Positions 30,407-40,068 of a stretch of DNA of 64,000 nt are shown one piece after another. Both the position numbers and the translations under genes were made by a program. The notes beneath the pieces were generated by a model, which was given only the letters and a program-made list of their open reading frames with translations, was not told where the DNA came from and made no database searches. The first letter of the stretch is position 1; every line of letters begins with the position of its first letter. The stretch comes from UBA7985 sp038141425 (GTDB lineage Bacteria > Pseudomonadota > Alphaproteobacteria > UBA7985), in assembly GCA_038141425.1 (NCBI GenBank), contig JAYQIC010000010.1, forward strand, positions 620,001-684,000, read 5' to 3'.

Positions 30407-30877
30407 CTAGCCCCCTCCCCGCCGTTCGTCGTCATTTGATGCTGCATCTTTCGTGCCGCGCGCGCCCAGCCGCGCCTGCCCGCGCCTGAGCACCAGCAGA
30501 GTAATGCCCAGACCGAGCACGAAGATCAGCACCGGCCCGAACCACAGCCCCAGCGTCAGGGCATTCAGCGGCGGGGTCATCAGCACCGCATCACCATAGC
30601 GCTCGACAAACCAGTTACGGATTTCTGCATCGGACTGCCCGGCGAGGATCAGGCGATCGACCTGCGCGCGCATATCCTGCGCCAATTCGGCGTTGGACTC
30701 GGCGATGCTCTGGCCCGCGCAGACCACGCAGCGAAGCTCATTGTAGAGTGCCTTGGCACGGATTTCTTCGAGACTCTGACCCAGCGCCTGCACGGGCGCG
30801 AGCAGCATCGTCAGAACCAGCACGGCCAGCAGGGCGATAACCGGAGGTAAAGTGCGTTGCGGTGCGATCAGGGTCAT
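30407..30877 (-). CDS. ccmH: Cytochrome c biogenesis thioreductase CcmH
   Basis: Membrane-anchored periplasmic protein that reduces apocytochrome CXXCH thiols. ATG 30877 gives 156 residues: a signal/anchor sequence (LLAVLVLTMLLAPVQAL), the redox motif NELRCVVCAGQSIAESN, a helical domain with IRNWFVERYGDAVLMTPP, and a C-terminal helix (FGPVLIFVLGLGITLLVL). In the sequence as given, the upstream ccmG frame runs into ccmH without a stop. I treat this as an indel, because one base fewer in CCC at 30878-30880 produces a normal ATGA overlap. Confidence 0.9.
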   Translation of the reverse strand: MTLIAPQRTLPPVIALLAVLVLTMLLAPVQALGQSLEEIRAKALYNELRCVVCAGQSIAESNAELAQDMRAQVDRLILAGQSDAEIRNWFVERYGDAVLMTPPLNALTLGLWFGPVLIFVLGLGITLLVLRRGQARLGARGTKDAASNDDERRGGG

Positions 30878-31439
30878 TGGGATCGCCGCCTCCCACGCTG
30901 CCTCGAACTGACTGCGCAGCGCGCCGACCAGCGGCCCGGGCGAGCGGAACAGCAGGGTTCCTTCAGCGCTGAACACGTAGGTTTCCGGAACGCCGGTGAG
31001 GCCGAAGTTGAGCGCGTTGAGGCTGTCCTTGTCGGTGGCCACGGCAGCGTAGGGGTTACCATCGGTGGTCAGGATACTGGGCCGACGCCAATGGATCATC
31101 GCGGTAGGCCAGCCCGAGCAGGCGCCCGGGGTTGGCTTCGGCAAAGGCCAGCAAATAGGGGTGCTCCAGCCGGCAGGGCTGGCACCAGCTGGCGAAGAAA
31201 TTGACCACATACGGCCCGTCGCTCGGGGTTGCTGCAACCAGATCGGCGAGCGCTTCGTACCCGGGGAGCGGCGTCGCCTGATCCAGCGCTGAGAAATCCG
31301 GGGCCAGCGCCGTGGTCTGGGTCGGGAACTGCGCAGGATCGCGCTGCGGGCTGAGGCCGAACCAGAACAGCGAACCGACGAGCAGGATCGAAGCCGTCCC
31401 AAGAATAATGATGGCGAGGCGGACCAGAATGCGGGTCAC
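30874..31439 (-). CDS. ccmG: Thiol:disulfide interchange protein CcmG/DsbE (two frameshifts)
   Basis: Membrane-tethered periplasmic thioredoxin that delivers reductant for haem attachment. GTG 31439 overlaps the ccmF stop as GTGA. The anchor is LAIIILGTASILLVGSLFW, and the active site is FFASWCQPCRLEHPYL. The frame breaks near 31088 and resumes as RRPSILTTDGNPYAAVATD with LTGVPETYVFSAEGTLLF, which contains the cis-Pro. A second surplus base near 30879 hides the stop; corrected length is about 187 residues. Confidence 0.88.
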
Positions 31440-33447
31440 GGGCGGAGGCTCCTTCTCTGTCGGCGGATCGAAGCAGCAAGGCCACACAGACCGCCCAGCA
31501 CCATCAGCACGGCCCCCAGCCACAGCCACGGGATCAGCGGTCGCCAGCTGAGCGTAAGCACGGAGCCGCCGTCCGGTGCCTGGGTGTTAAAGGCGAGGAA
31601 GATATCCCCCAGCCAGGTGGTCCGGATCGCGGCTTCCGTGGTGCTGTCCCCGCGCACGGGATAGAAGCGCCGTTCGGGCGCCAGCGTCGCCTGCACCCCA
31701 CCATCGGCGGTCAGCAGGCTGACATCGGCAAAGGCAGAGATGAAGTTACGGCCCGCGGCCGGGTCTGCACCCTGCTCCCGCACGCCATCGAGGCGGAAGG
31801 TCAGGTGACCGACCTGTGCGCTGTCACCAACCTGCAGGTTGAGGGTGCGTTCCTGCACCATAGCCGAACCGGCGATCATGCCGAAAACGGCGACGCCGAG
31901 ACCCGCGTGGGCGAGGCTGACGGCCCAGGCGCTCAACGCCGGGCGCTGCCCGCCGCGCAGGCTCTGCAGCAGGCGTGAGGCACCGCCGGCAACCAGCCAT
32001 CCCGCCAGCCCCAGTCCGAGGATAACGGGAAGCGACAGGCGCGGCTGGCTCAGCCATAGCAGCAAGCCGACCACCACCGCCGCCAACGCAATCGCGGCAA
32101 TCGCGAGGGTCAGAAGGCGCCGCCGGAGGGCGTGGGCTGCCTCGCCGCCACGACGCAGGCGTTGCCACGGCATGAAAGGCCCCAGCGCCATCAGCAGGAT
32201 CAGCGGCACCATAAACGGCAGGAAGGTCGCGTCGAAATAGGGCTTGCCCACGCTCAGCGGCTGGCCAAAGGCCTCCGCGATGAGCGGGAAGAAAGTTCCA
32301 AGCAGCACCACCGCTGCGCCCGTGGAGAGGAACAGGTTGTTGAGCACCAGTGCGCCCTCACGGCTTACCGGGGCGAAGCCACCACCGGGACGGAACTGCG
32401 GCGCGCGCCAGGCGAACAGTCCGAAGGCACCGATCACGGTCAGCCCGAGAATGCCGAGAATGAAGACCCCCCGGCTGGGGTCGACGGCAAAGGCGTGGAC
32501 CGAGGTCAGCAGCCCCGAGCGGACCACGAAGGTGCCCAGGATCGCCAGCACGAAGGTGACCACGCCGAGGAACAGTGTCCAGACCCGCAGCGTGCCAGTT
32601 TTCTCCACCACCATCAGCGAGTGGATGAACGCGGTACCGGTCAGCCACGGCATGAAGGAGAGGTTCTCGACCGGGTCCCAGAACCAGAACCCGCCCCAGC
32701 CCAGCTCGTAGTAAGCCCACCAGCTGCCCAGCGCGATCCCACCGGTCAGCCCGGTCCAGGCCAGCAGGGCCCAAGGCCGCACCAGTCGTGCCCAGTCCCG
32801 GTCCGCCTCCCCGCGCAGCAGCGCAGCGACGGTCAGCGCGAAGGTCAGGGAAAACCCGACATAGCCGAGGTAAAGCAGCGGCGGGTGCAGCGCCAGTCCG
32901 ATATCCTGCAGCAGTGGGTTCAGCCCCCGGCCCTCCGTCGGCGCAGGCAGAATCCGCTCGAAAGGGTTGGAGGTGAAAATGGTGAAGGCGAGGAAAGCCA
33001 GCGTCACCAGCGCCTGCACCCCAGCGCGTGGGTTATCAGCGCAGAACCGCTGGTCGTCTCGACGCTTGCTCAGCGCGCTCAGACGCGCGGCTCCCGGCCT
33101 GTCAGCGCCAGCAGGCCGCCAAACAGGCTCAGGATCAGCACCCACAGCAGGATCGAGCCCTCGTGGTTACCCCAGACACCAGAGATTTTATAGAGCAGCG
33201 GCTTCGCGCTATGGCTGTGTTTGAAGGTGGTTTTGACACTGAAGTCACCGGCAACGAAGCTGGCGATCAGGCCCGATAAACGACAGGCTGATCAGCCCGG
33301 CACCCAGCACCGCCGTCCCCGCACCGCGCGTGCAAGCAAGGCTTCGTTCAGGCCCAGCGGTGCGGCGGGCAGGAAGGCGAGCAACAGCTGCAGCCCGACC
33401 AGCGGCAGGGCCAGAGCCAGCGCCAGATGCGACCACTCGGCGATCAT
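31436..33447 (-). CDS. ccmF: Haem lyase CcmF (three frameshifts in the N-terminal part)
   Basis: Multi-pass core of the System I haem lyase, about 670 residues. The start ATG 33447 overlaps the ccmE stop; it reads MIAEWSHLALALALPLVGL. Frames change near 33316, 33273 and 33085. GVWGNHEGSILLW and the WWD domain (GSWWAYYELGWGGFWFWDP, then VENLSFMPWLTGTAFIHS) are unmistakable. The C-terminal periplasmic domain and last helix (WLWLGAVLMVLGGLCGLAA) are intact. Confidence 0.93.
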
Positions 33448-33887
33448 TGCGCGGCGCTGTCCGCGGCGGCTTCGCCGTGCTCGCGCAGCTCACGCGGGAC
33501 GTAGGCCTCATCGTGCTTGGTCAGCAGCGTGCTGGCCTCGAAGTCACCCGCAGCGGTCAACGTGCCGGTGGCGATGATGCCCTGCCCTTCGCGGAAAAGG
33601 TCCGGCAAGGCGCCGCTGTAGCGCAGCGCCATGCTGCCGCCGTCGCTGTCTGCAAGGGTGAAGCGGTGCTCGATGCCGTCTGAGGTGCTGTAGGAGCCGG
33701 GTACGATCTGCCCGCCAAGGCGGAACACCTTGCCAGGCGGCAGCTCGGCGGCCACGATCTGCGATGGTGTGCGGAAGGCGTTGAGCTGCCCGGGCAGAGA
33801 CAGCACGATCAGCAGCACAGCCCCGGCGGCGAGGATGGCGCCAAGGCTGACCCAGAGCAGCCGACTGCCGACGCGGGAGCGTCTCAC
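33444..33887 (-). CDS. ccmE: Haem chaperone CcmE
   Basis: Periplasmic haem carrier, 147 residues from GTG 33887, overlapping the ccmD stop. One membrane anchor (LGAILAAGAVLLIVLSL) precedes an OB-fold. The motif LTKHDEAYVPRE carries the haem-binding His and the following Tyr. GTLTAAGDFEAST is also typical. Intact. Confidence 0.95.
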   Translation of the reverse strand: MRRSRVGSRLLWVSLGAILAAGAVLLIVLSLPGQLNAFRTPSQIVAAELPPGKVFRLGGQIVPGSYSTSDGIEHRFTLADSDGGSMALRYSGALPDLFREGQGIIATGTLTAAGDFEASTLLTKHDEAYVPRELREHGEAAADSAAQ

Positions 33888-34027
33888 TGGCCCTGTTCCT
33901 CTTGCAGGTTGCGCAGCTCGCGACGGGCGCGGGACAGCAGCACGCGCGCAACGACGAGGGCGAGGATCATGGCCAGCACGGCGGCGCCGTAACTGCCCCA
34001 GATGGCAACGCTGCGGTCATCCCACAT
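33884..34027 (-). CDS. ccmD: Haem exporter small subunit CcmD
   Basis: A short gene of 47 codons, starting at ATG 34027 and ending in TGA 33886-33884. It encodes one membrane helix (WGSYGAAVLAMILALVVA) followed by a basic cytoplasmic tail (RARRELRNLQEE). The size, single helix and position between ccmC and ccmE identify it. CcmD links CcmC with CcmE and the CcmAB exporter. Confidence 0.85.
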   Translation of the reverse strand: MWDDRSVAIWGSYGAAVLAMILALVVARVLLSRARRELRNLQEEQGQ

Positions 34028-34030
34028 GGC

Positions 34031-34874
34031 TCAGGTCCCCGTCGCTTCTGCGATGAAGGTGTGCGCGGCGGCCTGCTTCCGGCGCAGAGAGCGCAGCCGC
34101 ATGCGGATCAGCTCAAAGCGCATCAGCCAGATGCCTACGGCCATGTAGAACAGGTACGTGCCAAGCATGGTAATCAGCAGCGGCGGGACATAGACCCCGG
34201 CGATGCCGTCGTCCTCGGCCGTCGCGGCGGTAGCGGCAGCTCCCCGCCTTCGCTGCCCTCGCCCCGTCCGAGCAGATTGAGGATGACCCGGCCGGTCAGC
34301 TGAACCACGTTGGCACCGCTGGAGGCCTGGTGCAGGACCAGAAACCACTCGGTCACGAACTTGAGAGCAGCACCGTCACGACGCTGGCGACGAGGAAGAT
34401 CGACCCCACCCGGCGCGCGAGCGCAGGGTCACGCTGCGAGAGCACCCGCACCAGCACGATGTAAGTCAGATACTGGAACAGCAGCAGCAGCTCGAGCACC
34501 ATGCGCGGATCGCGCCAATCCCAGTAGGTGTTGAGCGTCGGCTTGCCCCAGAGCGCGCCGGTAACCAGCGCCACGATGGTGACAATCGCCCCCACCGGCG
34601 CTGCGGCCAAACAGTAAATCTCAGGCAGCGGGTGGCGCCAGACCAGCGCGACAAACGCCGCCAGCGACATACTGCCGTAGATGATCAGCGACAGCCCCGC
34701 CGAGGGGACGTGCACGAACAGCGGCTTGATCAGCTCGAGCATTTCATCGTCGGGCGGCACTTGCAGGCCCCAGACCATGCCGCCCAGCGCCAGTAGAACA
34801 CCCAGCACGAGCAGGACGGGCTGGCTGGCCTCAGCCCAGCGCATGAACCGCGTAGGATTAGCAAACTTATGCAT
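34031..34874 (-). CDS. ccmC: Haem exporter/handling protein CcmC (two frameshifts)
   Basis: Six-helix membrane protein that loads haem onto CcmE. It starts at ATG 34874 (MHKFANPTRFMRWAEASQP). VHVPSAGLSLIIYG contains the first haem-ligand His; the WWD-like region reads GALWGKPTLNTYWDWRDPR. Frames change near 34362 and 34240; the second His is in FLVLHQASSGANV, and the end is PPLLITMLGTYLFYMAVGI. ccmA and ccmB are not upstream here, so they must lie elsewhere. Confidence 0.87.
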
Positions 34875-35071
34875 GGACTGGGATATGGACGGTTTTCCCG
34901 ACAAACTCAAACTGAAGGTTGCCGCAGGACCCTCAACCGACCCTTGCATTCTGCGAAAGGCATGGCTTGGCGTGCTAGACTGCTGTTGCTTGCTTTTGGG
35001 CAAAGCCGGTTTGCGCGGAGAATGCCGGATCAGACACGTTGTCGACACAGACAGGGACTATTTTCGGTTTC

Positions 35072-35997
35072 ATGAACGCAGGTACAGAACCCTTTGAGCG
35101 ACATCAGACAAGAACCGGGCCAGCCTCAGCCCGCGCCGCTGCCATACTGCTGGCTTTGGTGAACCCTGCTGGTCGTGCTTATTGGCTGCCGCGACGAGCA
35201 GGCGGAAACCCGTGAACGATCCCGAGACTTCGCCGGTACCCTGCGCGATGGTCGCCCGGAAGCGCTGGATCCCTACGGCCTCTATCGCCAGACCGAAGCC
35301 GGAACCTTCGAAGCGGTCACCGCTGCCACTGCCGCCGGGTCCCGACGCCCTGCCTGAACTCGGTCGCTGCGCCAGCATCAACAATTTCTGGTGCCTCAAG
35401 ACCCCGGGCGGGGCGCAGTGGAAGGGGCAGATCGGGGCCGACGCCTCTGGCCACGCTGCATTCGTCGACCCGGTTTACTCGGCCCGGGCCTTCGCCCGGC
35501 TGATGCGGATTTATCGCTTTCGCCACGACCTCGTGACCGTGCGGGAGATAGCGCGTCGCTACGCACCGCCGGGCGACTGCATCGGCAGCCTGAGCTTTTG
35601 CCCGGTGTCAGACGACGTGGAACTTGGGCCGGACCGGCCCCAGCGGCAGGTCGGTGATCAAGTGATTACCTATTCCCTGACACGGCCCGGCGACGATTTC
35701 GAGCGCAAGCCTCTGGAGGCCTGTACCCGGCCGCTGCTGTACTGCCCGCGCGGGATTAATCGCTCGGAGGCCTATGCCGCGACACTGGCCGCCGCGCTCG
35801 GGCTTGGATCGATCGACGACGACATCGCGCTGTTCGACGACAAAGGGCGGCTGGACTTCACCCGTGCACAAACGCTGTTCCAAGCCATGACCCGCTTTGA
35901 ACTGGGGGCGGACTATGCCGTCGACCCGACCCTGATCCGGCGCGGCATCCTCATGGAAGCCCGGGATTACCTACAGGAAAACCAGCGGCTCTACTGA
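35072..35997 (+). CDS. Unrecognised cysteine-rich lipoprotein (two frameshifts)
   Basis: Reconstructed as about 307 residues. A hydrophobic stretch AAAILLALVTLLVVLIGC ends in a lipobox (LIGC), predicting a lipoprotein. One surplus A at 35162-35163 and one base near 35342 break the frame. The mature part holds CASINNFWCLKTPGGAQWKG, then GADASGHAAFVDPVYSARAF and VREIARRYAPPGDC. This NN..W/W.G..G.D..G/F.d...RA pattern recalls a domain found in some phage structural or muralytic proteins. Several further cysteines (FCPVS, EACTR, LYCPRG) suggest disulfides. No function is assigned. Divergent from ccmC. Confidence 0.6.
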
Positions 35998-36892
35998 TCG
36001 CCGGTGCTCTGCGGCGCCTCGTCCGCCGACCAGCTGCCGAACAGTCGCGTGAGCCGCGCCGTGAGCCCCGCCCAGAACGTCTCCATCAGCGCGGTCTGCG
36101 CTGGCGCATCGCCGCTGAGCGCAGCCTGCGCCAACAGGGCCTGTTCTCGCTCGGGGTCTTTCGCCACGCCCTTCCCATGGCGGTGGAGAATGGCGAGGTT
36201 GTAGGCGGCCTCCGCAGAGCCACCCTCCGCCGCGCGGGCGTACCACGCCGCCGCCTCGGTCCAGTCCTGCGCAACGCCCTCGCCCCGATCGTAGAGGGTC
36301 GCCAGACGGAACTGTGCGGCGGTATCACCAGCTTCGGCGGCACGCTGGTACCATTCTGCTGCAGCCGCCATGTCCACTGCTCCGCCCTGCCCCAGATCCA
36401 GCATCAGCGCGAGGTTGAACTGGGCATCGCGCAGTCCAGACTGCCCCGCCTGCTCGAACCAGAGGCGCGCCTGTGCCAGATCCTGCTCGAGGCCATCCCC
36501 CAGCGCCAGACGCGCCCCCAGATCGAGCTGAGCGGGCGCGTAGCCGGTGAGGGCAGACAGCTTCAGGAAATCATAGCCACGGGCCGCCGCCGGCTCGGCA
36601 GCGTCGGCGCTGCGCAGCACCTGCTGGCTGAGGCTGTAGAGGTGCGCGCTATAAGCTTCCGGAAAGTAAGCGCGACTGGGATAGCCCTCGGCATAGCGCA
36701 GGATATCGGCGGCCGACTGCGGCAGCTGATCAAAGGGGTCTTCCCGGCCAGCAGCGCGTCGAGCATCACTTCGAACTGGTCGTCGAGCGGAATGTCGGTG
36801 GTTGCCGTGGTCTGCGCGGGCGCCCGCAGGCTGACCACGAGAAACGGGGCGGAAAAAATGAACGCTGTGATCAGGCGCAACAGTCCGCGCAT
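35991..36892 (-). CDS. Sel1-repeat protein (one frameshift)
   Basis: About 300 residues from ATG 36892. The N terminus is a signal peptide (GLLRLITAFIFSAPFLVVSL). One base is missing near 36750; after it the protein continues EDPFDQLPQSAADILRYAEG. Five Sel1 repeats follow, e.g. AQLDLGARLALGDGLEQ, AQFNLALMLDLGQGGAV, AQFRLATLYDRGEGVAQ and AAYNLAILHRHGKGVAK. It is probably a periplasmic scaffold. Its 3' end overlaps the convergent lipoprotein gene by 7 nt, and it follows tatC by 49 nt, where other alphaproteobacteria often carry serS. Confidence 0.8.
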
Positions 36893-36941
36893 CAAAACCC
36901 GCAAGCCGGACAAATCGCGACGCGCAGCAGCGGGGCGCACC

Positions 36942-38216
36942 TTAGTCGTCATCCGGGTCTGGTTTGAGCAGACCTTCGTCCCCCGAAGGCTTCGGGGTTG
37001 TCTTCAGGATTTTGGGCTTTGCAACCTCGGCTGCAGGTTCCGATGCCACCGCCCCTTCGTCGTCCTCGGCCTCGTCGGACGCGGCGTCAAAAATCTGGTT
37101 TTCGTCGTCATACTCGCTGTCGTCAGCCCAGTAGGGGTTGTTCGCCCGCTGATAGGTCTCAATCCGCCCACCGATGAAAATCGCGGCCTCATAGAGCAGG
37201 TACATGGGACCGCCAAGCATAGCCTGCGAGATGATATCCGGCGGGGTCAGAACCCCGGAGAGGATGAAAAGGATCAGGACGGCAAACTTGCGGTTCCGCT
37301 TGAGGAACTTGGTCGACACCAGCCCCGAGCGCACCATCAGCGTCAATGCGACCGGCAGCTGGAAGCCCAACCCGCCGCCGATCAGCATGCGCATGGAATC
37401 GCGCAGGTAGTCGGCAATCTTGGTCTGCGGGTCGATGCTGACCTTATCCAGCGGACGCAGCTGGGCCATATCGCGCAGGGCGGCGCGGTAGGCTTCACCG
37501 GCGGCCACGAACGCATCACGTCCCGCCTCGGCGGGGTCCATGCCCAGAAAGGTCGCGCTTGCGGCGCGGTAGGTCTCCAGCACCGCCTGAAATTCGGCCT
37601 CCGAACGCGACATATTGAATTCGCCGCCGTTGAGCGCGTAGCCGATCAGGAAGGTGAAGGCCATCGGCATGACCACGAAGTAGACGAAGGCGATCCCCGT
37701 CGCGAACAGGATCGGCGAGGCGATCAGGAAGGGTCGCATCGCCCCCTTTTCATTGCTATACAAGCCCGGCGCGACGAAGCGCCAGATCTGGAACAGCAGC
37801 ACGGGCAGCGTGATGGCAAAGCCAACGAACAGCGCCAGTGAGAAGTCGGCGAAGAACTTCTCGAACGGGCTGGTCACGATAAACACCGTGGGCAGGCCAT
37901 TGCGCTCGAACACGGCGATGATCGGTTCGGCGAGGAACAGGTAGATCGGCCGGGCGAGGAAGAATGCGCCGACCGTCAGCACGAAGAACACGAGGATGTA
38001 GATGAACACACGCTGGCGCAGCTCGCGCAGGTGCTCCATCAATGGTGCCTGACTGGGGTCCTCGGTGGTACCGATAACGGTATCAATCTGCGCTTCATCG
38101 GTGGGATCGGCAGCAGCCGCAGTCGCATCCGCCCTTCCCCGACGCTGAAACATCGAACGCATCCGTCCGGCGACGGCACCCAGTCCCTTGGGCGGCTGGT
38201 TTCCCTCAGCGCTCAT
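36942..38216 (-). CDS. tatC: Twin-arginine translocase TatC with a loop insertion
   Basis: Core receptor of the Tat export pathway for folded proteins. The 424 residues exceed the usual 240-280. A hydrophilic N-terminal extension (1-57) precedes APLMEHLRELRQRVF; VTSPFEKFFADF and the TM4 element GLGFQLPVALTLM are conserved. Between TM3 (ends about 191) and KIADYLRDSMRML (from 266), a charged Ala-rich insert of about 60 residues (198-258, e.g. EFQAVLETYRAASATFLGMD) enlarges the second periplasmic loop. The C-terminal 65 residues are acidic, then Lys/Pro-rich. No frameshift. It follows tatB by 3 nt. Confidence 0.93.
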   Translation of the reverse strand: MSAEGNQPPKGLGAVAGRMRSMFQRRGRADATAAAADPTDEAQIDTVIGTTEDPSQAPLMEHLRELRQRVFIYILVFFVLTVGAFFLARPIYLFLAEPIIAVFERNGLPTVFIVTSPFEKFFADFSLALFVGFAITLPVLLFQIWRFVAPGLYSNEKGAMRPFLIASPILFATGIAFVYFVVMPMAFTFLIGYALNGGEFNMSRSEAEFQAVLETYRAASATFLGMDPAEAGRDAFVAAGEAYRAALRDMAQLRPLDKVSIDPQTKIADYLRDSMRMLIGGGLGFQLPVALTLMVRSGLVSTKFLKRNRKFAVLILFILSGVLTPPDIISQAMLGGPMYLLYEAAIFIGGRIETYQRANNPYWADDSEYDDENQIFDAASDEAEDDEGAVASEPAAEVAKPKILKTTPKPSGDEGLLKPDPDDD

Positions 38217-38219
38217 GGA

Positions 38220-38747
38220 TCAGCCCGACGCCTTGGACCGACTGGCGGCGGTCTTGGTTTTCTTCGCTGCCGAGGCCTTCTTCGTCGGTGCAGCCTTGTT
38301 CGCCGGTGCCTTTTGCGCGGGTGCCTTTTTCGCGGGTGCCGCTTTCCTGACCGCCGGGGTCTTCTTTGCCGCCGCGGCCGGAGTCGGCGCGGGTTCAGGG
38401 GTAGTCGCCGACGCGACAGCCTCACTGCTGGTCGTGACCTGTGAGAAGGGGTTGGATACCGCGTTCGAGGCTTGGTTGATTTCGTCCTCGGTCTCGCGCA
38501 TGGCGTCGCGCAGATCCTGCGTCGGATCGATGCTGCTGCGCAGGTCCTGCGCTTCCTTGCGCAGGTCATCGAGGTCGCTCTCACGGATCATGTCGTTGAC
38601 CACGCCCTGAAATTCGCGGGTCAGCTTGCGGATTTGGCGCATGAAACCGGCGATACCCTTGAACAGCCGGGGCAAATCCTTGGGACCGACGACCAGCAAA
38701 GCGATCACGCCGATCACGATCATTTCGGTCATGCCTAGACCAAACAC
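38220..38747 (-). CDS. tatB: Twin-arginine translocase TatB with lysine/alanine-rich tail
   Basis: A 175-residue single-helix Tat subunit. The N-terminal helix (MFGLGMTEMIVIGVIALL) leads through VVGPKDLPRL to an amphipathic helix. A charged coiled region (IRESDLDDLRKEAQDLR) follows. The last 60 residues are histone-H1-like: AAAKKTPAVRKAAPAKK and KAAPTKKASAAKKTKT. It lies 3 nt before tatC and 85 nt after tatA. No frameshift. Confidence 0.93.
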   Translation of the reverse strand: MFGLGMTEMIVIGVIALLVVGPKDLPRLFKGIAGFMRQIRKLTREFQGVVNDMIRESDLDDLRKEAQDLRSSIDPTQDLRDAMRETEDEINQASNAVSNPFSQVTTSSEAVASATTPEPAPTPAAAAKKTPAVRKAAPAKKAPAQKAPANKAAPTKKASAAKKTKTAASRSKASG

Positions 38748-38832
38748 GGCTTACCCTCGAACGGCTTCAGTGAGCGATGACGGAAGGACAGGATTACGGG
38801 TGGAAAAAGGGGGTAGAGCGATGAACGTCGCT

Positions 38833-39210
38833 CTACTTTGCTTTGCTCGCCGTCGTCTTCTTTGGGGCTGCCTTCTTCGCAGCAGGCTTTTTCGCAGGAG
38901 GCTTTTTCGCAGCAGGCTTCTTGGCCGCTGTCTTTTTTGCTGCCGGCTTCTTCTTGGCGGCAGGCGCGACCGGTTCGGCGGTCTCATCATGCTCGATGGT
39001 CTTCGCCGGTTCAGGCTCAGACGCCGCAGCAGCCGTCGAGGCTGCTTCTGCTTCGTCTTCCTTGCCTTCGCGCAGGCCGGAGCGGAATGCGTTGATGCCC
39101 TTGGCCATATCACCCATCAGGCCGGGAATGCGTCCCCGACCAAAGACCAGCAGAATGATCAGCAGCAGGATCAGCAATACAAGGGGGTTTCCGAGACCAC
39201 CGAGACCCAT
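38833..39210 (-). CDS. tatA: Twin-arginine translocase TatA with lysine/alanine-rich tail
   Basis: The pore-forming Tat subunit, 125 residues from ATG 39210, which has a strong GGAGG site 9 nt upstream. The helix LVLLILLLIILLVFGRGRIP is followed by the amphipathic segment DMAKGINAFRSGLREGKED. After an Ala/Glu linker the last 45 residues are tandem AAKKPAAKKPPAKK-type repeats. First gene of tatABC. Confidence 0.92.
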   Translation of the reverse strand: MGLGGLGNPLVLLILLLIILLVFGRGRIPGLMGDMAKGINAFRSGLREGKEDEAEAASTAAAASEPEPAKTIEHDETAEPVAPAAKKKPAAKKTAAKKPAAKKPPAKKPAAKKAAPKKTTASKAK

Positions 39211-39390
39211 GGTTTTTCCTCCGAATTCGTCAAAGCGGGACACCGCGCGCGGCGAGGTCCAATACACCCCATGATATGGGGCTTAACCGCAGTGGTGCAA
39301 CTCTTTATAGGCAGCGGCAGCTACCGGCGCGAAGGCCGGCATTGCCAGAAGACGGATCAGCTGCGCCCAACCTTGCCCGTGGCAACGCGT

Positions 39391-40068
39391 TCAGCTGCGC
39401 GCCTGATCGAGTTGAATGACCTCCGCCGAGCCGCCTGGTTCGGTGCCTTCCCCGCTTTCTTCGAACCCGAGTTCGAGCTCCAGCTCCGTCTCGCCTTCGT
39501 CTTCATCGCTGTCGTCCCCCGTTGGCAATGATGCAAGCCCTTCGCGCCGGTCGAGCAGGCCTGCAGACTTGAGTTCTTCCATGCCGGGCAGGTCCTTGAC
39601 GCTGGAGAGGCCGAAGTGGTCGAGAAACTCGTCCGTCGTGCCCCACATCAGCGGTCGTCCCGGCGTTTGTTTTCGGCCGCGTGGCTTGATCCACCCGGCT
39701 TCGAGCAGCGTATCCACCGTGCCCTTGGCAACGGCGACCCCGCGAATGTCTTCGATTTCGGCGCGGGTCACGGGCTGGTGGTAGGCAATGATCGCCATAG
39801 TCTCCATCGCCGCCCGGCTCAGCCGTCGGCTGGCAACGCGTTCGAGCGCCAGGTCACCAGCGAGGTCAGAGGCGGTGCGAAAGGCCCAGGTCTTACCGGC
39901 CTGCTCCAACACGATGCCGCGGTTGGCGTAGTGCGACTGCAGCGTGGTCAGGATCGCCTCGACGTCCTCCCCTTCGGACAGCTGTGCAGCAAGCAAAGAG
40001 ACAGGCACCGGTTCTTTCGACGCGAACAACAGGGCCTCGATCAGGCGCAGGGAATTGAAGTCACTCAA
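39391..40068 (-). CDS. scpB: Segregation and condensation protein B
   Basis: Kleisin-associated winged-helix protein of the SMC condensin, 225 residues. TTG 40068 overlaps the scpA stop as TTGA. IEALLFASKEPV opens the first winged helix; AIIAYHQPVTRAEIEDIRGV and GRPLMWGTTDEFLDHFGL are typical of ScpB. The tail is acidic (DDSDEDEGETELELELGFE). No frameshift. Confidence 0.95.
   Translation of the reverse strand: MSDFNSLRLIEALLFASKEPVPVSLLAAQLSEGEDVEAILTTLQSHYANRGIVLEQAGKTWAFRTASDLAGDLALERVASRRLSRAAMETMAIIAYHQPVTRAEIEDIRGVAVAKGTVDTLLEAGWIKPRGRKQTPGRPLMWGTTDEFLDHFGLSSVKDLPGMEELKSAGLLDRREGLASLPTGDDSDEDEGETELELELGFEESGEGTEPGGSAEVIQLDQARS

Noticed and set aside
36177..37841. 554-codon open frame opposite tatC and the Sel1 gene
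   Set aside because: It spans two clearly supported genes on the minus strand. Its translation is low-complexity and Arg/Gln-rich, as expected for a complementary frame.
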